From Auanema rhodensis (lineage: Eukaryota; Nematoda; Chromadorea; Rhabditida; Rhabditidae): a DNA stretch of 64,000 nucleotides. The stretch is taken from positions 15,140,501 through 15,204,500 of the forward strand of contig OZ059896.1 of NCBI GenBank assembly GCA_964057225.1, read 5' to 3'. The notes below the pieces were generated by a model. It worked only from the letters and a program-made list of their open reading frames with translations. It made no database searches and was not told the DNA's origin. Below are positions 1-10,714 of the stretch, one piece after another. A program made the translations under genes and the position numbers. Within the stretch, counting starts at the first letter, position 1, and each line of letters begins with the position of its first letter.

Positions 1-274
1 GTACCACTACGGACTGACCTCAAAGACGGATGCCTAGACCATACAACAACAGGAGATTCAGTTTCTATTACTTTTGACATTCTTGTCTCCTATAAATCAA
101 CCAAGTACTTAAAATATAGCTGTTAAAGAAAAAGAGATAGAAAAACTGTGAAGACCGAAATAATATCATACAATTACGATATTCAAGATTTATAGAAAGT
201 TGTTCAGCAGAACCAGTTGTATAATCTTCGGAAAACAGTTATTGACAATAGCCTTAGAAAATATCAGATTCGTT
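1..274. other. Left-edge sequence before the tRNA array
   Basis: No complete gene is visible. On the minus strand an ATG at 80-78 opens a frame that stays open to the window edge (about 26 codons, beginning MSKVIETESPVVVW). It lies just after an acceptor-like TTTATAG. It could be the first exon of a gene running off the window, but it is too short to call. The last 60 bases lead into the first tRNA and share only part of the spacer sequence of the array. Confidence 0.3.
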
Positions 275-357
275 CCGTCGATAGCTCAGTTGGTAGAGCG
301 GAGGACTGTAGAAGTGTAGATATCCTTAGGTCGCTGGTTCGAATCCGGCTCGACGGA
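275..357 (+). tRNA. tRNA-Tyr(GTA), copy 1, with 10-nt intron
   Basis: The acceptor stem CCGTCGA/TCGACGG, D stem GCTC/GAGC, anticodon stem GAGGA/TCCTT and T stem GCTGG/CCGGC all pair. Anticodon GTA is at 308-310. A 10-nt intron (312-321) follows the base 3' of the anticodon, the canonical position. The mature length is 73 nt with discriminator A. The A box lies around TAGCTCAGTTGG and the B box is GGTTCGAATCC. A T5 terminator starts 5 bases after the gene. Confidence 0.97.
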
Positions 358-433
358 GTTCTTTTTCTTTTCTTTCTTACCGATTCAGTTGTAGCAGTTA
401 TTCACAATCGTCTGAGAAGAACAGGGTTTCGTT

Positions 434-516
434 CCGTCGATAGCTCAGTTGGTAGAGCGGAGGACTGTAGAAGTGTAGATATCCTTAGGTCGCTGGTTCG
501 AATCCGGCTCGACGGA
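434..516 (+). tRNA. tRNA-Tyr(GTA), copy 2
   Basis: Identical to copy 1, including the 10-nt intron and downstream T5 terminator. Confidence 0.97.
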
Positions 517-592
517 GTTCTTTTTCTTTTCTTTCTTACCAATTCAGTTGTAGCAGTTATTCACAATCGTCTGAGAAGAACAGGGTTTCGTT

Positions 593-675
593 CCGTCGAT
601 AGCTCAGTTGGTAGAGCGGAGGACTGTAGAAGTGTAGATATCCTTAGGTCGCTGGTTCGAATCCGGCTCGACGGA
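593..675 (+). tRNA. tRNA-Tyr(GTA), copy 3
   Basis: Identical to copy 1, with the same intron and terminator. Confidence 0.97.
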
Positions 676-751
676 GTTCTTTTTCTTTTCTTTCTTACCA
701 ATTCAGTTGTAGCAGTTATTCACAATCGTCTGAGAAGAACAGGGTTTCGTT

Positions 752-834
752 CCGTCGATAGCTCAGTTGGTAGAGCGGAGGACTGTAGAAGTGTAGATAT
801 CCTTAGGTCGCTGGTTCGAATCCGGCTCGACGGA
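752..834 (+). tRNA. tRNA-Tyr(GTA), copy 4
   Basis: Identical to copy 1. Its downstream spacer carries the single A-to-T variant (CACATTCG instead of CACAATCG). Confidence 0.97.
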
Positions 835-910
835 GTTCTTTTTCTTTTCTTTCTTACCAATTCAGTTGTAGCAGTTATTCACATTCGTCTGAGAAGAACA
901 GGGTTTCGTT

Positions 911-993
911 CCGTCGATAGCTCAGTTGGTAGAGCGGAGGACTGTAGAAGTGTAGATATCCTTAGGTCGCTGGTTCGAATCCGGCTCGACGGA
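911..993 (+). tRNA. tRNA-Tyr(GTA), copy 5
   Basis: Identical to copy 1, with the same intron and terminator. Confidence 0.97.
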
Positions 994-1069
994 GTTCTTT
1001 TTCTTTTCTTTCTTACCAATTCAGTTGTAGCAGTTATTCACAATCGTCTGAGAAGAACAGGGTTTCGTT

Positions 1070-1152
1070 CCGTCGATAGCTCAGTTGGTAGAGCGGAGGA
1101 CTGTAGAAGTGTAGATATCCTTAGGTCGCTGGTTCGAATCCGGCTCGACGGA
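1070..1152 (+). tRNA. tRNA-Tyr(GTA), copy 6
   Basis: Identical to copy 1, with the same intron and terminator. Confidence 0.97.
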
Positions 1153-1228
1153 GTTCTTTTTCTTTTCTTTCTTACCAATTCAGTTGTAGCAGTTATTCAC
1201 AATCGTCTGAGAAGAACAGGGTTTCGTT

Positions 1229-1311
1229 CCGTCGATAGCTCAGTTGGTAGAGCGGAGGACTGTAGAAGTGTAGATATCCTTAGGTCGCTGGTTCGAATCC
1301 GGCTCGACGGA
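1229..1311 (+). tRNA. tRNA-Tyr(GTA), copy 7
   Basis: Identical to copy 1, with the same intron and terminator. Confidence 0.97.
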
Positions 1312-1387
1312 GTTCTTTTTCTTTTCTTTCTTACCAATTCAGTTGTAGCAGTTATTCACAATCGTCTGAGAAGAACAGGGTTTCGTT

Positions 1388-1470
1388 CCGTCGATAGCTC
1401 AGTTGGTAGAGCGGAGGACTGTAGAAGTGTAGATATCCTTAGGTCGCTGGTTCGAATCCGGCTCGACGGA
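1388..1470 (+). tRNA. tRNA-Tyr(GTA), copy 8
   Basis: Identical to copy 1, with the same intron and terminator. Confidence 0.97.
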
Positions 1471-1546
1471 GTTCTTTTTCTTTTCTTTCTTACCAATTCA
1501 GTTGTAGCAGTTATTCACAATCGTCTGAGAAGAACAGGGTTTCGTT

Positions 1547-1629
1547 CCGTCGATAGCTCAGTTGGTAGAGCGGAGGACTGTAGAAGTGTAGATATCCTTA
1601 GGTCGCTGGTTCGAATCCGGCTCGACGGA
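1547..1629 (+). tRNA. tRNA-Tyr(GTA), copy 9
   Basis: Identical to copy 1. It is the last unit followed by the A-type spacer. Confidence 0.97.
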
Positions 1630-1705
1630 GTTCTTTTTCTTTTCTTTCTTACCAATTCAGTTGTAGCAGTTATTCACAATCGTCTGAGAAGAACAGGGTT
1701 TCGTT

Positions 1706-1788
1706 CCGTCGATAGCTCAGTTGGTAGAGCGGAGGACTGTAGAAGTGTAGATATCCTTAGGTCGCTGGTTCGAATCCGGCTCGACGGA
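1706..1788 (+). tRNA. tRNA-Tyr(GTA), copy 10
   Basis: Identical to copy 1. Followed by the G-type spacer, like copies 1 and 11. Confidence 0.97.
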
Positions 1789-1864
1789 GTTCTTTTTCTT
1801 TTCTTTCTTACCGATTCAGTTGTAGCAGTTATTCACAATCGTCTGAGAAGAACAGGGTTTCGTT

Positions 1865-1947
1865 CCGTCGATAGCTCAGTTGGTAGAGCGGAGGACTGTA
1901 GAAGTGTAGATATCCTTAGGTCGCTGGTTCGAATCCGGCTCGACGGA
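1865..1947 (+). tRNA. tRNA-Tyr(GTA), copy 11
   Basis: Identical to copy 1. Its 3' spacer keeps the terminator and then departs from the repeat at about 1980, marking the end of the array. Confidence 0.97.
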
Positions 1948-1979
1948 GTTCTTTTTCTTTTCTTTCTTACCGATTCAGT

Positions 1980-3231
1980 TGCAGTTATTGACAGCTACAT
2001 CTGCTCAAGACAAGGTTTTGTTTCGTTGAACGTTGGTTGGTGGATCCGAGTTTTTTTCGTTCTGTACAATTTTTTAATCAAAGAATAACAGACAAATTTT
2101 AAAAAAGCTGACAACATTTTTTAAACAAAAAAAATCGAAAAATCGAAGTAGCGAACAAGAAAATCTTTATAGCTTAGTTTAAAGAACTGGCAATGCAGCC
2201 GGATGGTATTCTTGAATAGAATAAATTGTGATTGCATGTTTGAATGATTCAAGAGTAATTAGGCAAAAGATAGAATTTATGTTCTTTCTCAAAAAACCGG
2301 AAGATATACTGTTTCAGTCTTTCTTTTTTAATGAAGACATTTGTTGGATATTTCAGTAGAGTGAAGAAAATTATCCGCAATTAATCAAAATTAACTTCCT
2401 AAAAGTTAAAGAATATTGAAACGGAATATGATATGAAAGAGTAAAAAGAGAATAAAGTATATCCGTCTGAATAATTTAATAGAAGAAAGTTGTTTAGCAA
2501 TGCTTTATCTGAAACGCTACAACTTATGACTTTATTTGGAAAAGTCATAAAATGAGACGAAAAGCAAGCGAAGTATATCATTTCAAATCTCATGAGAATT
2601 AAATTTGAGCTCGTAAGCATGTAAAAATCGAAACTCTAGAGATGAAATTGGTTTAACAAAAAAACTTAAAGATCAAACTAAATTTGAACAGAAAAAATGA
2701 TAAAAATAGTCTCAAACAAAAAAATATGAGCGTAAATGTGTAAAAGAACAACCGTTCCCAATATTATGTTAAAATAATTTACAATGTCATAATGTCATCA
2801 CGTTAATTTACGTGAAATTAGCATACAACATTACAAGAACAACACGTAGTACGAAAGAAAATTAAATCTGGTCTGATGAGAGTGATGATATGACAGAAGC
2901 ATTGAAAGCTATTTTACTCCGTAAAGCAATAAAACTAATACATTCAAAAGAATATAACAACTGAGAAGAGTACATTTTATGCCTCTTGAACCTTATATTG
3001 TTATTCGTCTAAAGCGTTGTGAACATAAAACTCAAATTCAAAAAGAAATCGAAACAGATGCTGCAACTACTGTTGACGGAGTTGACGTAACTTTGAAATA
3101 ACGTTAAAAATATATCATCTGACTTTGAAGTATGCCGACCTATGTTATTAAAGAATATAGTTTTTACTGAAAATTATTTATATTTTATTTCAAATTTACA
3201 TATGAGCATAGCGTATGACAAAGTTTGGTTT
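1980..3231. other. AT-rich intergenic region
   Basis: About 1.25 kb between the tRNA array and the 3' end of the dioxygenase gene. I see only short frames full of stops and no RNA gene or repeat that I recognise. Confidence 0.6.
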
Positions 3232-4639
<1,408 letters not shown>

Positions 4640-5640
4640 TCTGAAAATAAAAAAAAACTTTAAAGTGTAGAGATGAAAATTTCATAGATGCTTCTGAGAA
4701 TGACGAAAGAAGAGTTTAGATAGAGTTTTGAGAGAAAGAGGAGAGAGAATGAGAACTTTTATTGTTATAATAGTGGATATAGAGCATGTATAGCATCTAC
4801 TTCTTATGAACTATTTAAATGACAAACTATGTTATCTAATCAATTCTTTATCGATCTAACCGGTACATTTTCTTTTTTGAATTCTCTTTATTGTTTTGAT
4901 TTGATATGAATGGTACAGATTGATAAGATCTTTACGCATTTTTTGATGAAAGAAATCTGTTTATGTTTATCTTAAGAAATAGAAAAAACATTTGACAATT
5001 TCAATAGAAAGAAGAAGATTTAAAAGCTATAGTAAATTTATTTTTATATTTTATTTATAAAAATTGATACATATTTATTAAATAAATGTTTATTGAAATA
5101 AAAACTAAAAATGAAAACAGTAAAACAATAAAATAATATTAATAAAATATAATATATGAATGTATTTATGACGACGATGAAACAATTTAAATAATTCTTT
5201 TTTTTGTTATATGATATAATATAATAATATTAATAATAATATGTATAAGTATGTATAATACTATCTTCCCAAATAATATTAATTATAATTTCAAAAAGTT
5301 GAAAACCGGATAAAAACAGGATGTCTAATGGAATATAATTGAAATACTTGTTACGATTATCATCATAACATGGGCAATGTAGAAATACTACATAGATTGT
5401 AAGATTCCAGCTTAGTTTTTAATGATTTTTGTATTTTAACAGGGACAACAATAAAAGGTCGAAAAGTATTGGGAGAGAGGAAGCGTAGTGGGGGAGAAGA
5501 TTGAGCAAGATAGAGAGAGGGAGAGAATAACGAATATTTAACCGGATTTCTACAGAAATGTTTAGGAGTTAATACCTTATTTATACAAATATAATGTAAT
5601 CTACACGTAATATGAAAGATAAGAGTTGAATGTAGATATG
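4640..5640. other. Very AT-rich intergenic region
   Basis: About 1 kb between the dioxygenase start and the next minus-strand gene. It is dominated by A and T runs with a GA-rich patch near 5475-5525. No coding frame or structured RNA was recognised. It presumably carries the promoter of the dioxygenase gene. Confidence 0.5.
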
Positions 5641-5814
5641 TTATGTATTTGGAGACGAAGATGAAGACTTCGGAGTCTTCTTGGCTTGTGAAGATGGTTG
5701 TGCTTTATCATATATTTCCATGAGCTCTATTCCGATTCCAAAAAAAAGGAAAATTAAGAAAAATAAAAGATGTTTCTCAAAGCGAAAAAATTTGGAATTG
5801 TAGACAGAGGACAT
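5641..5814 (-). CDS. Small single-pass membrane protein, 57 residues
   Basis: A one-exon frame starts at ATG 5814-5812, with an in-frame TAG directly before it, and ends at TAA 5643-5641. The product has a short basic/aromatic N-terminus, a strongly hydrophobic segment (about residues 16-29, HLLFFLIFLFFGIGI), the acidic stretch IELMEIYDKAQ and a Lys/Ser/Pro-rich tail ending SSSSSPNT. The start lies 146 bp downstream of the stop of the DUF4139 gene on the same strand, the usual spacing of a downstream operon gene. The layout recalls short mitochondrial assembly factors such as UQCC5/SMIM4, but I cannot show homology. Its function is unknown. Confidence 0.55.
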   Translation of the reverse strand: MSSVYNSKFFRFEKHLLFFLIFLFFGIGIELMEIYDKAQPSSQAKKTPKSSSSSPNT

Positions 5815-5960
5815 CTAGAAGCTGGGATGAAAGTACTGGCCATTAAGAGGTGGGTTACTGACCTCATCTAGCATTAATACAAGATATATAATCTAGAGAT
5901 ACACGTAAAAAATATAAAAATGTTAGATATAAAGGAGTTTTAGTTTATCTACTTTTCTGA

Positions 5961-8900
5961 TCACATGCCAACTAAACGGAACGAGACACTCTCAGAAGCT
6001 GGATGCTCTACCGTATATTTAACCACAAGATCTTTTTGCTGTCCGGCTGCCAAAACCATTGACCATTCCAGGTTGTGATCTCTATTCAAACGAGCTTCTG
6101 TTCCCTTTGTACGAATATCAGGTGATACAATTGAAATCTAAAAGAGTTTCTATTAAGAACGCTTAGATCTCGTCTGTTTCACCTTAATCTTTTCATCAGC
6201 AGATTTTGGAATTTGCTCTTTCATTGTTATCTGAACAGCTTGAGCAACTTTAGCATTTCTTAGTGTGATACACTGTTCATGAGTCACCACAGTGCTTTTT
6301 GATATTAATCCAACCTATAGAATATGTTTTCATTAAGTTTGTAAAGCTTTTTAACTACTTGTTCATGATATGAAATAGGTGGCTTGTATTCAACCTTGAT
6401 TGAGGGATCCATGCCTAGAGCACATCTAAATTCTTCACCTGGAGCAACAGCACGAAGATGTGTCTAAAACAAACAATATAACAATCATCAATGTATTTAA
6501 CATACTTTTGATACAAAACTATTATTCAAATAAATTGATGCAGGCCCAGGAAGAATGGGATATGTTGAGGTGTTAGTAATCGAAGCCGAAAGGAATGCTG
6601 AGCAACAACGGGATGGAACAGTTTCATGGAAAAATGCTGAGGCAAGGTCCACCATGGCCACAAGGACTTTCTGTTCATGACCATTATATGGAATTGAAAC
6701 GGTTCTTGGAATTGAGAAACAAGTAGACATAACGTTCTCGATGCTCTGAAAACGTTTTGTCCAATTATGTTTTTCGGGAAAATCAACAAATATACTCACC
6801 GGTGTTGATGTGCTGTCTTCGCTGCTTCGACTCATCTGACCATTGTTGTAACGATGCATAGCAGCAGCATCGACAATTTCATTGAAATCGAAAGATCCAA
6901 ATCCCATATCTTCTTCAGAAGCAGCTGACATTGGCTTACGACGAGCAGCAGATGCATGACGAGTTCGGCTGCAGAACAAGCAATATAAGGTGTTAATTCA
7001 ACAATGAGAAACTCACTATCGGCTTGAGCGATGAAGACTAGCGGTAAGAGTAGCTAAGGCAGGAGCTGATCCTCCAACAGAAGGAGAAGCAGTTGACAGC
7101 ACCAATTCCGTGTCTTTCCAATCATCTCCTGTATTTTGTTCTACTAATCCATAATAACAAAGCTGAAATAGGACATATAAACATGATACTATAAGTCTTT
7201 CAGAGTGTGAAGTTTATCAATTGTGTGGAACTTACTTTAACTGACTGTTCGCCCTCACTAGTAGTAGAAGCTCTAATATCATAAGTAGGTTTCCAACTAG
7301 CGCAGTATACCTAAAATAACAAATTTTTTAAGTTTTTGAACTTTATTTGTATATTAAGCATAGTATCTAAAGTTTTTACACAATATTTCCTGTTTCCCCC
7401 TCCCACTTATACATAAAAAGAGCGACTTTGATCGCTTATTCGATCGGTACTTCGACCAAGTTTTATGTTATCTCGTTTGTTTTTTTTTGAAGAAGAGGAA
7501 TTTTTCAGTTTAATTCGATTACATCATTTTCTAACTTACAATATTTTTATAAAGTCAATAACGAAAATAAAAACAAATATGATTACCTGATAACTTAAGT
7601 ATAATTCAACTGGTCCAGCAAAATCCATTTCAACGATAATGCTGATATTTCTAAAAAATTAAAAAATATTCAAAAACTTTATTTAAGAAGTTTTCAGAGA
7701 TTATTTTTAAAAAGTTCAGCTATGTTATTCATGCTCATAATGATAGATCAAGAAGATATTTCCATATCAATACTTGCGAAAGCATGAAATTACCATGTTT
7801 TACTTCGAAGATCAGTTTTATTTTGAAAAAACAAATATTCATGTAAATATCCAGTTACAGCAGCTTTTAAAATAAAAAACTATGGTCCTGATGGACCAGC
7901 AGCATAGATGAAACTGGATGAAGCCATAATTGGATGATCCCAACCTTTTTTTTAGAAGGTTAAAAAGGTGCGCTTATCAAGTTCGCGGACAACTATATAA
8001 ATCCCAGGAAATCAGCAAATGACATCCAACTTTTCCATCCATTTCATTTCAGCTTTTACATTCTTTTCTTCAAACTTCACACTAATTATTTTAAAAACTT
8101 CTTCAGAATGTCTGACGAGAAAAATTTTGAAAACACCGCCTCTGTTAAGCGCTTCGCTTTCTTTGGAGTAGCTGTCTCTACTATTGCTACTTTGACTGCT
8201 ATCATTGCTATTCCAATGCTCTGCCTTTACATGCAGAACATCCAATCTGGACTCCAAGATGAGCTCAACTTCTGCAAAACTCGCACTGAATCTCTCCGTG
8301 GAGAATACACCAAGGTTTCATTTGCACAGCTTTTCTTTATAGCAATTCTGTATTTCAGCTCTCTAGCTACCGTGATGCTGCTGTCGCTTCCCGCAAGAAG
8401 CGTTCTTCCGATAATCAATGCTGTTCTTGCGGAGTTGGACCAGCTGGAGCAATTGGAGCTCCAGGAGAACCAGGCCAAGACGGAAAGGATGGACGTCCAG
8501 GACAGCCAGGAGTTCCAGGGCCTGACGCTGACACCGCCGATGCTCTTCCAAAGCCAGAAGACTTCTGCTTCGATTGCCCAGCAGGACCACCAGGACCACC
8601 AGGAGCTCCAGGACCAAAGGGATCTGACGGACAAACTGGTGCCCCAGGAGAAGATGGACCAGCTGGACGTCAAGGACCACGTGGGCCACCAGGACAACAA
8701 GGACCAGTTGGACAAACCGGAGCTGATGGACAGCCAGGACAACCAGGATCTGCCGGACAAGTCCGCACTCTTCCATCCCCACCAGGAGAGCCAGGACAAC
8801 CAGGAGAGCCAGGACCACAAGGACAACCAGGAACTGATGGACGCCCAGGACATCCAGGACGCGCCGGGCCAATTGGACCTACTGGAGATGCTGGAGCTGA

Positions 8901-10714
8901 CGGAGAAGCCGGAAAGCCAGGAGAGGACGGAGCTCCAGGACTTCCAGGAAAGGACGGACTCAAGGGATCTTGCGACCATTGCCCACCACCACGCACTGCC
9001 CCAGGATATTAAACCAATCCATCAAAAACTGTTATTTTATTTCAATAAATATATCGATGCAAAATATCTTCCATTAATTTATTAAGATACCTTTTAATCG
9101 AGTCGTACTCGAATCCACATCGAAGTTGATCAATTTGTCTTTCGATTGCTTCAATTCGTTCACTGAGTTGATCACTTTCTCTCTGTTTTTTACGCAATTC
9201 AGCTTTCATATCAGCTGTAGTAGTACCTGAAAAACAGAAGAAACATTGAATAACATACGATAGTACTCTTAGTTTACCGTAATAGTTTAAAAACTTTTCT
9301 AAATTATCTAAAGCATCTTCATTCATTAAAAATCCGATAGGGGAATTTCCTAGCAATCCTCCCCCACCTAAAGTCGATGGAACGGTTATAGTATGTCTGA
9401 ATAACAACCAATATATTGAGCTTATAGTTATGACTGAGATATTCTTACCTTCTTGAGAGGTTTGGCTGACTTCCGTATGGGGATGGGTCATTCGCTTGTG
9501 TGGTTGAAGTTGCAGCACTAGCTGGTCCGGAAGCAATCTGTAATTTCCAAAATGCTTGTTACAATAAAAAATTCAGTTGATGTACTTGAGCAGCTACTCC
9601 ATCTAATACATCAATACGCTTCTTTAATGAACCAATTTCATCCTCTACAGCAAACCGCATGTTTTCCAATTTAAGCTTTTGATCTTCAAGATTTTGAACC
9701 TGAACAAGTCAATAACCTAGAATTCAGCCCAAATTTGAAATTCTACCTTTTCATTCTCCGTTTCAGTATCAATGGGCATTTCCTGATATTGTACTTCTTG
9801 TATTAATGCTCCACGTCCATCAACTCGGACTGATTGCCGTTCAATCACAGCTGAGACATTCTACAAAGATACATCTCCATTTTCTCCCTTTTTTCCGATT
9901 TTTTTAAATTTCAAATTTTAATAACATAAGGTTACCTTATCAGCTACGATTATTTATCACTATGAAATAGAAGTATGTTATCTTCAAAACCACTGATCTA
10001 CGTAAAATTCTTCGTTTTTTTTTGTCAAAAATGCATTTTATACTTCGGATATAGAAAGTTAATAATTTATTATTCGCGGGAAAAACGCTCTCAGATTAAA
10101 TATACTATGATAAGATCAATATATTTTATAGTTGGAATATGTATTGATTTCAATGAATTACAATAAATATAATTTACTACATCGTTTTTTATATCTTATT
10201 GATATTCTTCAACTTTCGTGAATTAGAAGAAACTTTCTAATAAGCTTCAATTCCATGGAAAAGCTGGTAGAATGAGGGAGATGCGTGGGTTGCGGTATAA
10301 AACGAAGATCTTTGAGTGGGAAATTGATAATAGCTATTTAACCGTTCATTAACTTCTTATCATATTGATGAAATTTCTTAATAACATAATTTGAAAAAAA
10401 AAGTTTTCCTTCCCTCTAAAAAAGATTTTTAGAGTTTTGATTTCAGTTAACGGTCTTTGTGCTAGAATGCTTCAATCGCAGGCAAGAGAGAAGAGATAGA
10501 TTTTCTTTCTTTTTTTTTTCGAAAAATGAGTTGAAAGATCTATAAAACCTACTTGGATAATGATTTCGTTAGTTCCTTTGTTGAGATTTGCTATAACAAT
10601 CCTCTTAACTTCAGCCCGATCGCAATATACAATGACGTTCTTAGTTGGTAAAGAAGATGCTTCGAATATAAACTGTTGTTGTGGTGTAGGATGATCGTAC
10701 CAAGGCTCTACCAT
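5961..10714 (-). CDS. DUF4140/DUF4139 protein (F37C4.5 type)
   Basis: About fourteen exons give a protein of roughly 615 residues. The N-terminus ([20 protein letters not shown], then [13 protein letters not shown]) and the coiled-coil stretch near residues 90-130 ([16 protein letters not shown]) match the DUF4140 half. The region from about residue 240 ([16 protein letters not shown], then [11 protein letters not shown]) to the end is DUF4139, a family also found in bacteria and represented by C. elegans F37C4.5, as I recall. A second helical region ([20 protein letters not shown]) precedes it. A Ser/Arg-rich insert with [11 protein letters not shown] lies within DUF4139. The molecular role is not established. 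Intron 7651-9090 contains an entire antisense collagen gene, and the first intron is about 0.7 kb. Confidence 0.85.
7994..8000 (+). promoter_or_regulatory. TATA box of the nested collagen gene
   Basis: TATATAA lies 108 bp before the collagen ATG, inside the host intron. A TTCTTCAG acceptor-like sequence ends one base before the ATG, which suits trans-splicing of the transcript. Confidence 0.6.
8108..9012 (+). CDS. Cuticle collagen, nested in an intron
   Basis: Two exons (intron 8315-8358, 44 nt) encode 286 residues. Residues 1-69 form the usual nematode collagen N-terminus with a membrane-type segment ([20 protein letters not shown]). A furin-type RKKR site lies near residue 85, followed by CCSCG. 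Gly-X-Y blocks follow, interrupted by [19 protein letters not shown] and by QVRTLPSP, and the chain ends in [13 protein letters not shown]. The three Cys clusters are those used for disulfide bonding in this family. It is expected to be secreted by the hypodermis into the cuticle. The gene lies wholly within intron 7651-9090 of the opposite-strand DUF4139 gene. The Gly codons are almost all GGA, and the coding DNA is richer in GC than its surroundings. Confidence 0.95.
9044..9049 (+). terminator. Collagen polyadenylation signal AATAAA
   Basis: AATAAA occurs 32 bases after the collagen stop and about 42 bases before the edge of the host exon at 9091. The guest transcript can therefore end inside the host intron without reaching the host exon. 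Confidence 0.6.

Larger units (their letters stand above)
275..1979 (+). repeat. Tandem array of 11 tRNA-Tyr units, 159-bp period
   Basis: Eleven head-to-tail units start at 275 and recur exactly every 159 bp up to 1865. Each holds an 83-bp tRNA gene and a 76-bp spacer with a T5 run for Pol III termination. The tRNA parts are identical in all copies. Spacers differ at few sites: the base after TTACC is G following copies 1, 10 and 11 and A following copies 2-9, and one A-to-T change follows copy 4. The spacer after copy 11 diverges within 40 bases. Because 159 is divisible by three, the array leaves a long open frame that is not a protein gene. Confidence 0.95.

Noticed and set aside
1-80. 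Possible first exon of a minus-strand gene at the left edge
   Set aside because: Only about 26 codons are visible, which is too little to separate from chance.
217-2088. A 623-codon open frame made of a 53-residue repeat
   Set aside because: It is the tRNA-Tyr array read as protein. The period (159) is a multiple of three and the frame lacks an ATG start; the DNA folds perfectly as tRNA.
8227-8996. Long Trp/Ser-rich or Pro-rich frames antisense to the collagen
   Set aside because: They are mirror images of Gly-Pro codon repeats on the opposite strand and have no independent start or splice support.
9975-10166. Frame within the first intron of the DUF4139 gene
   Set aside because: AT-driven composition and no start or splice features; it lies inside an intron of a well-supported gene.
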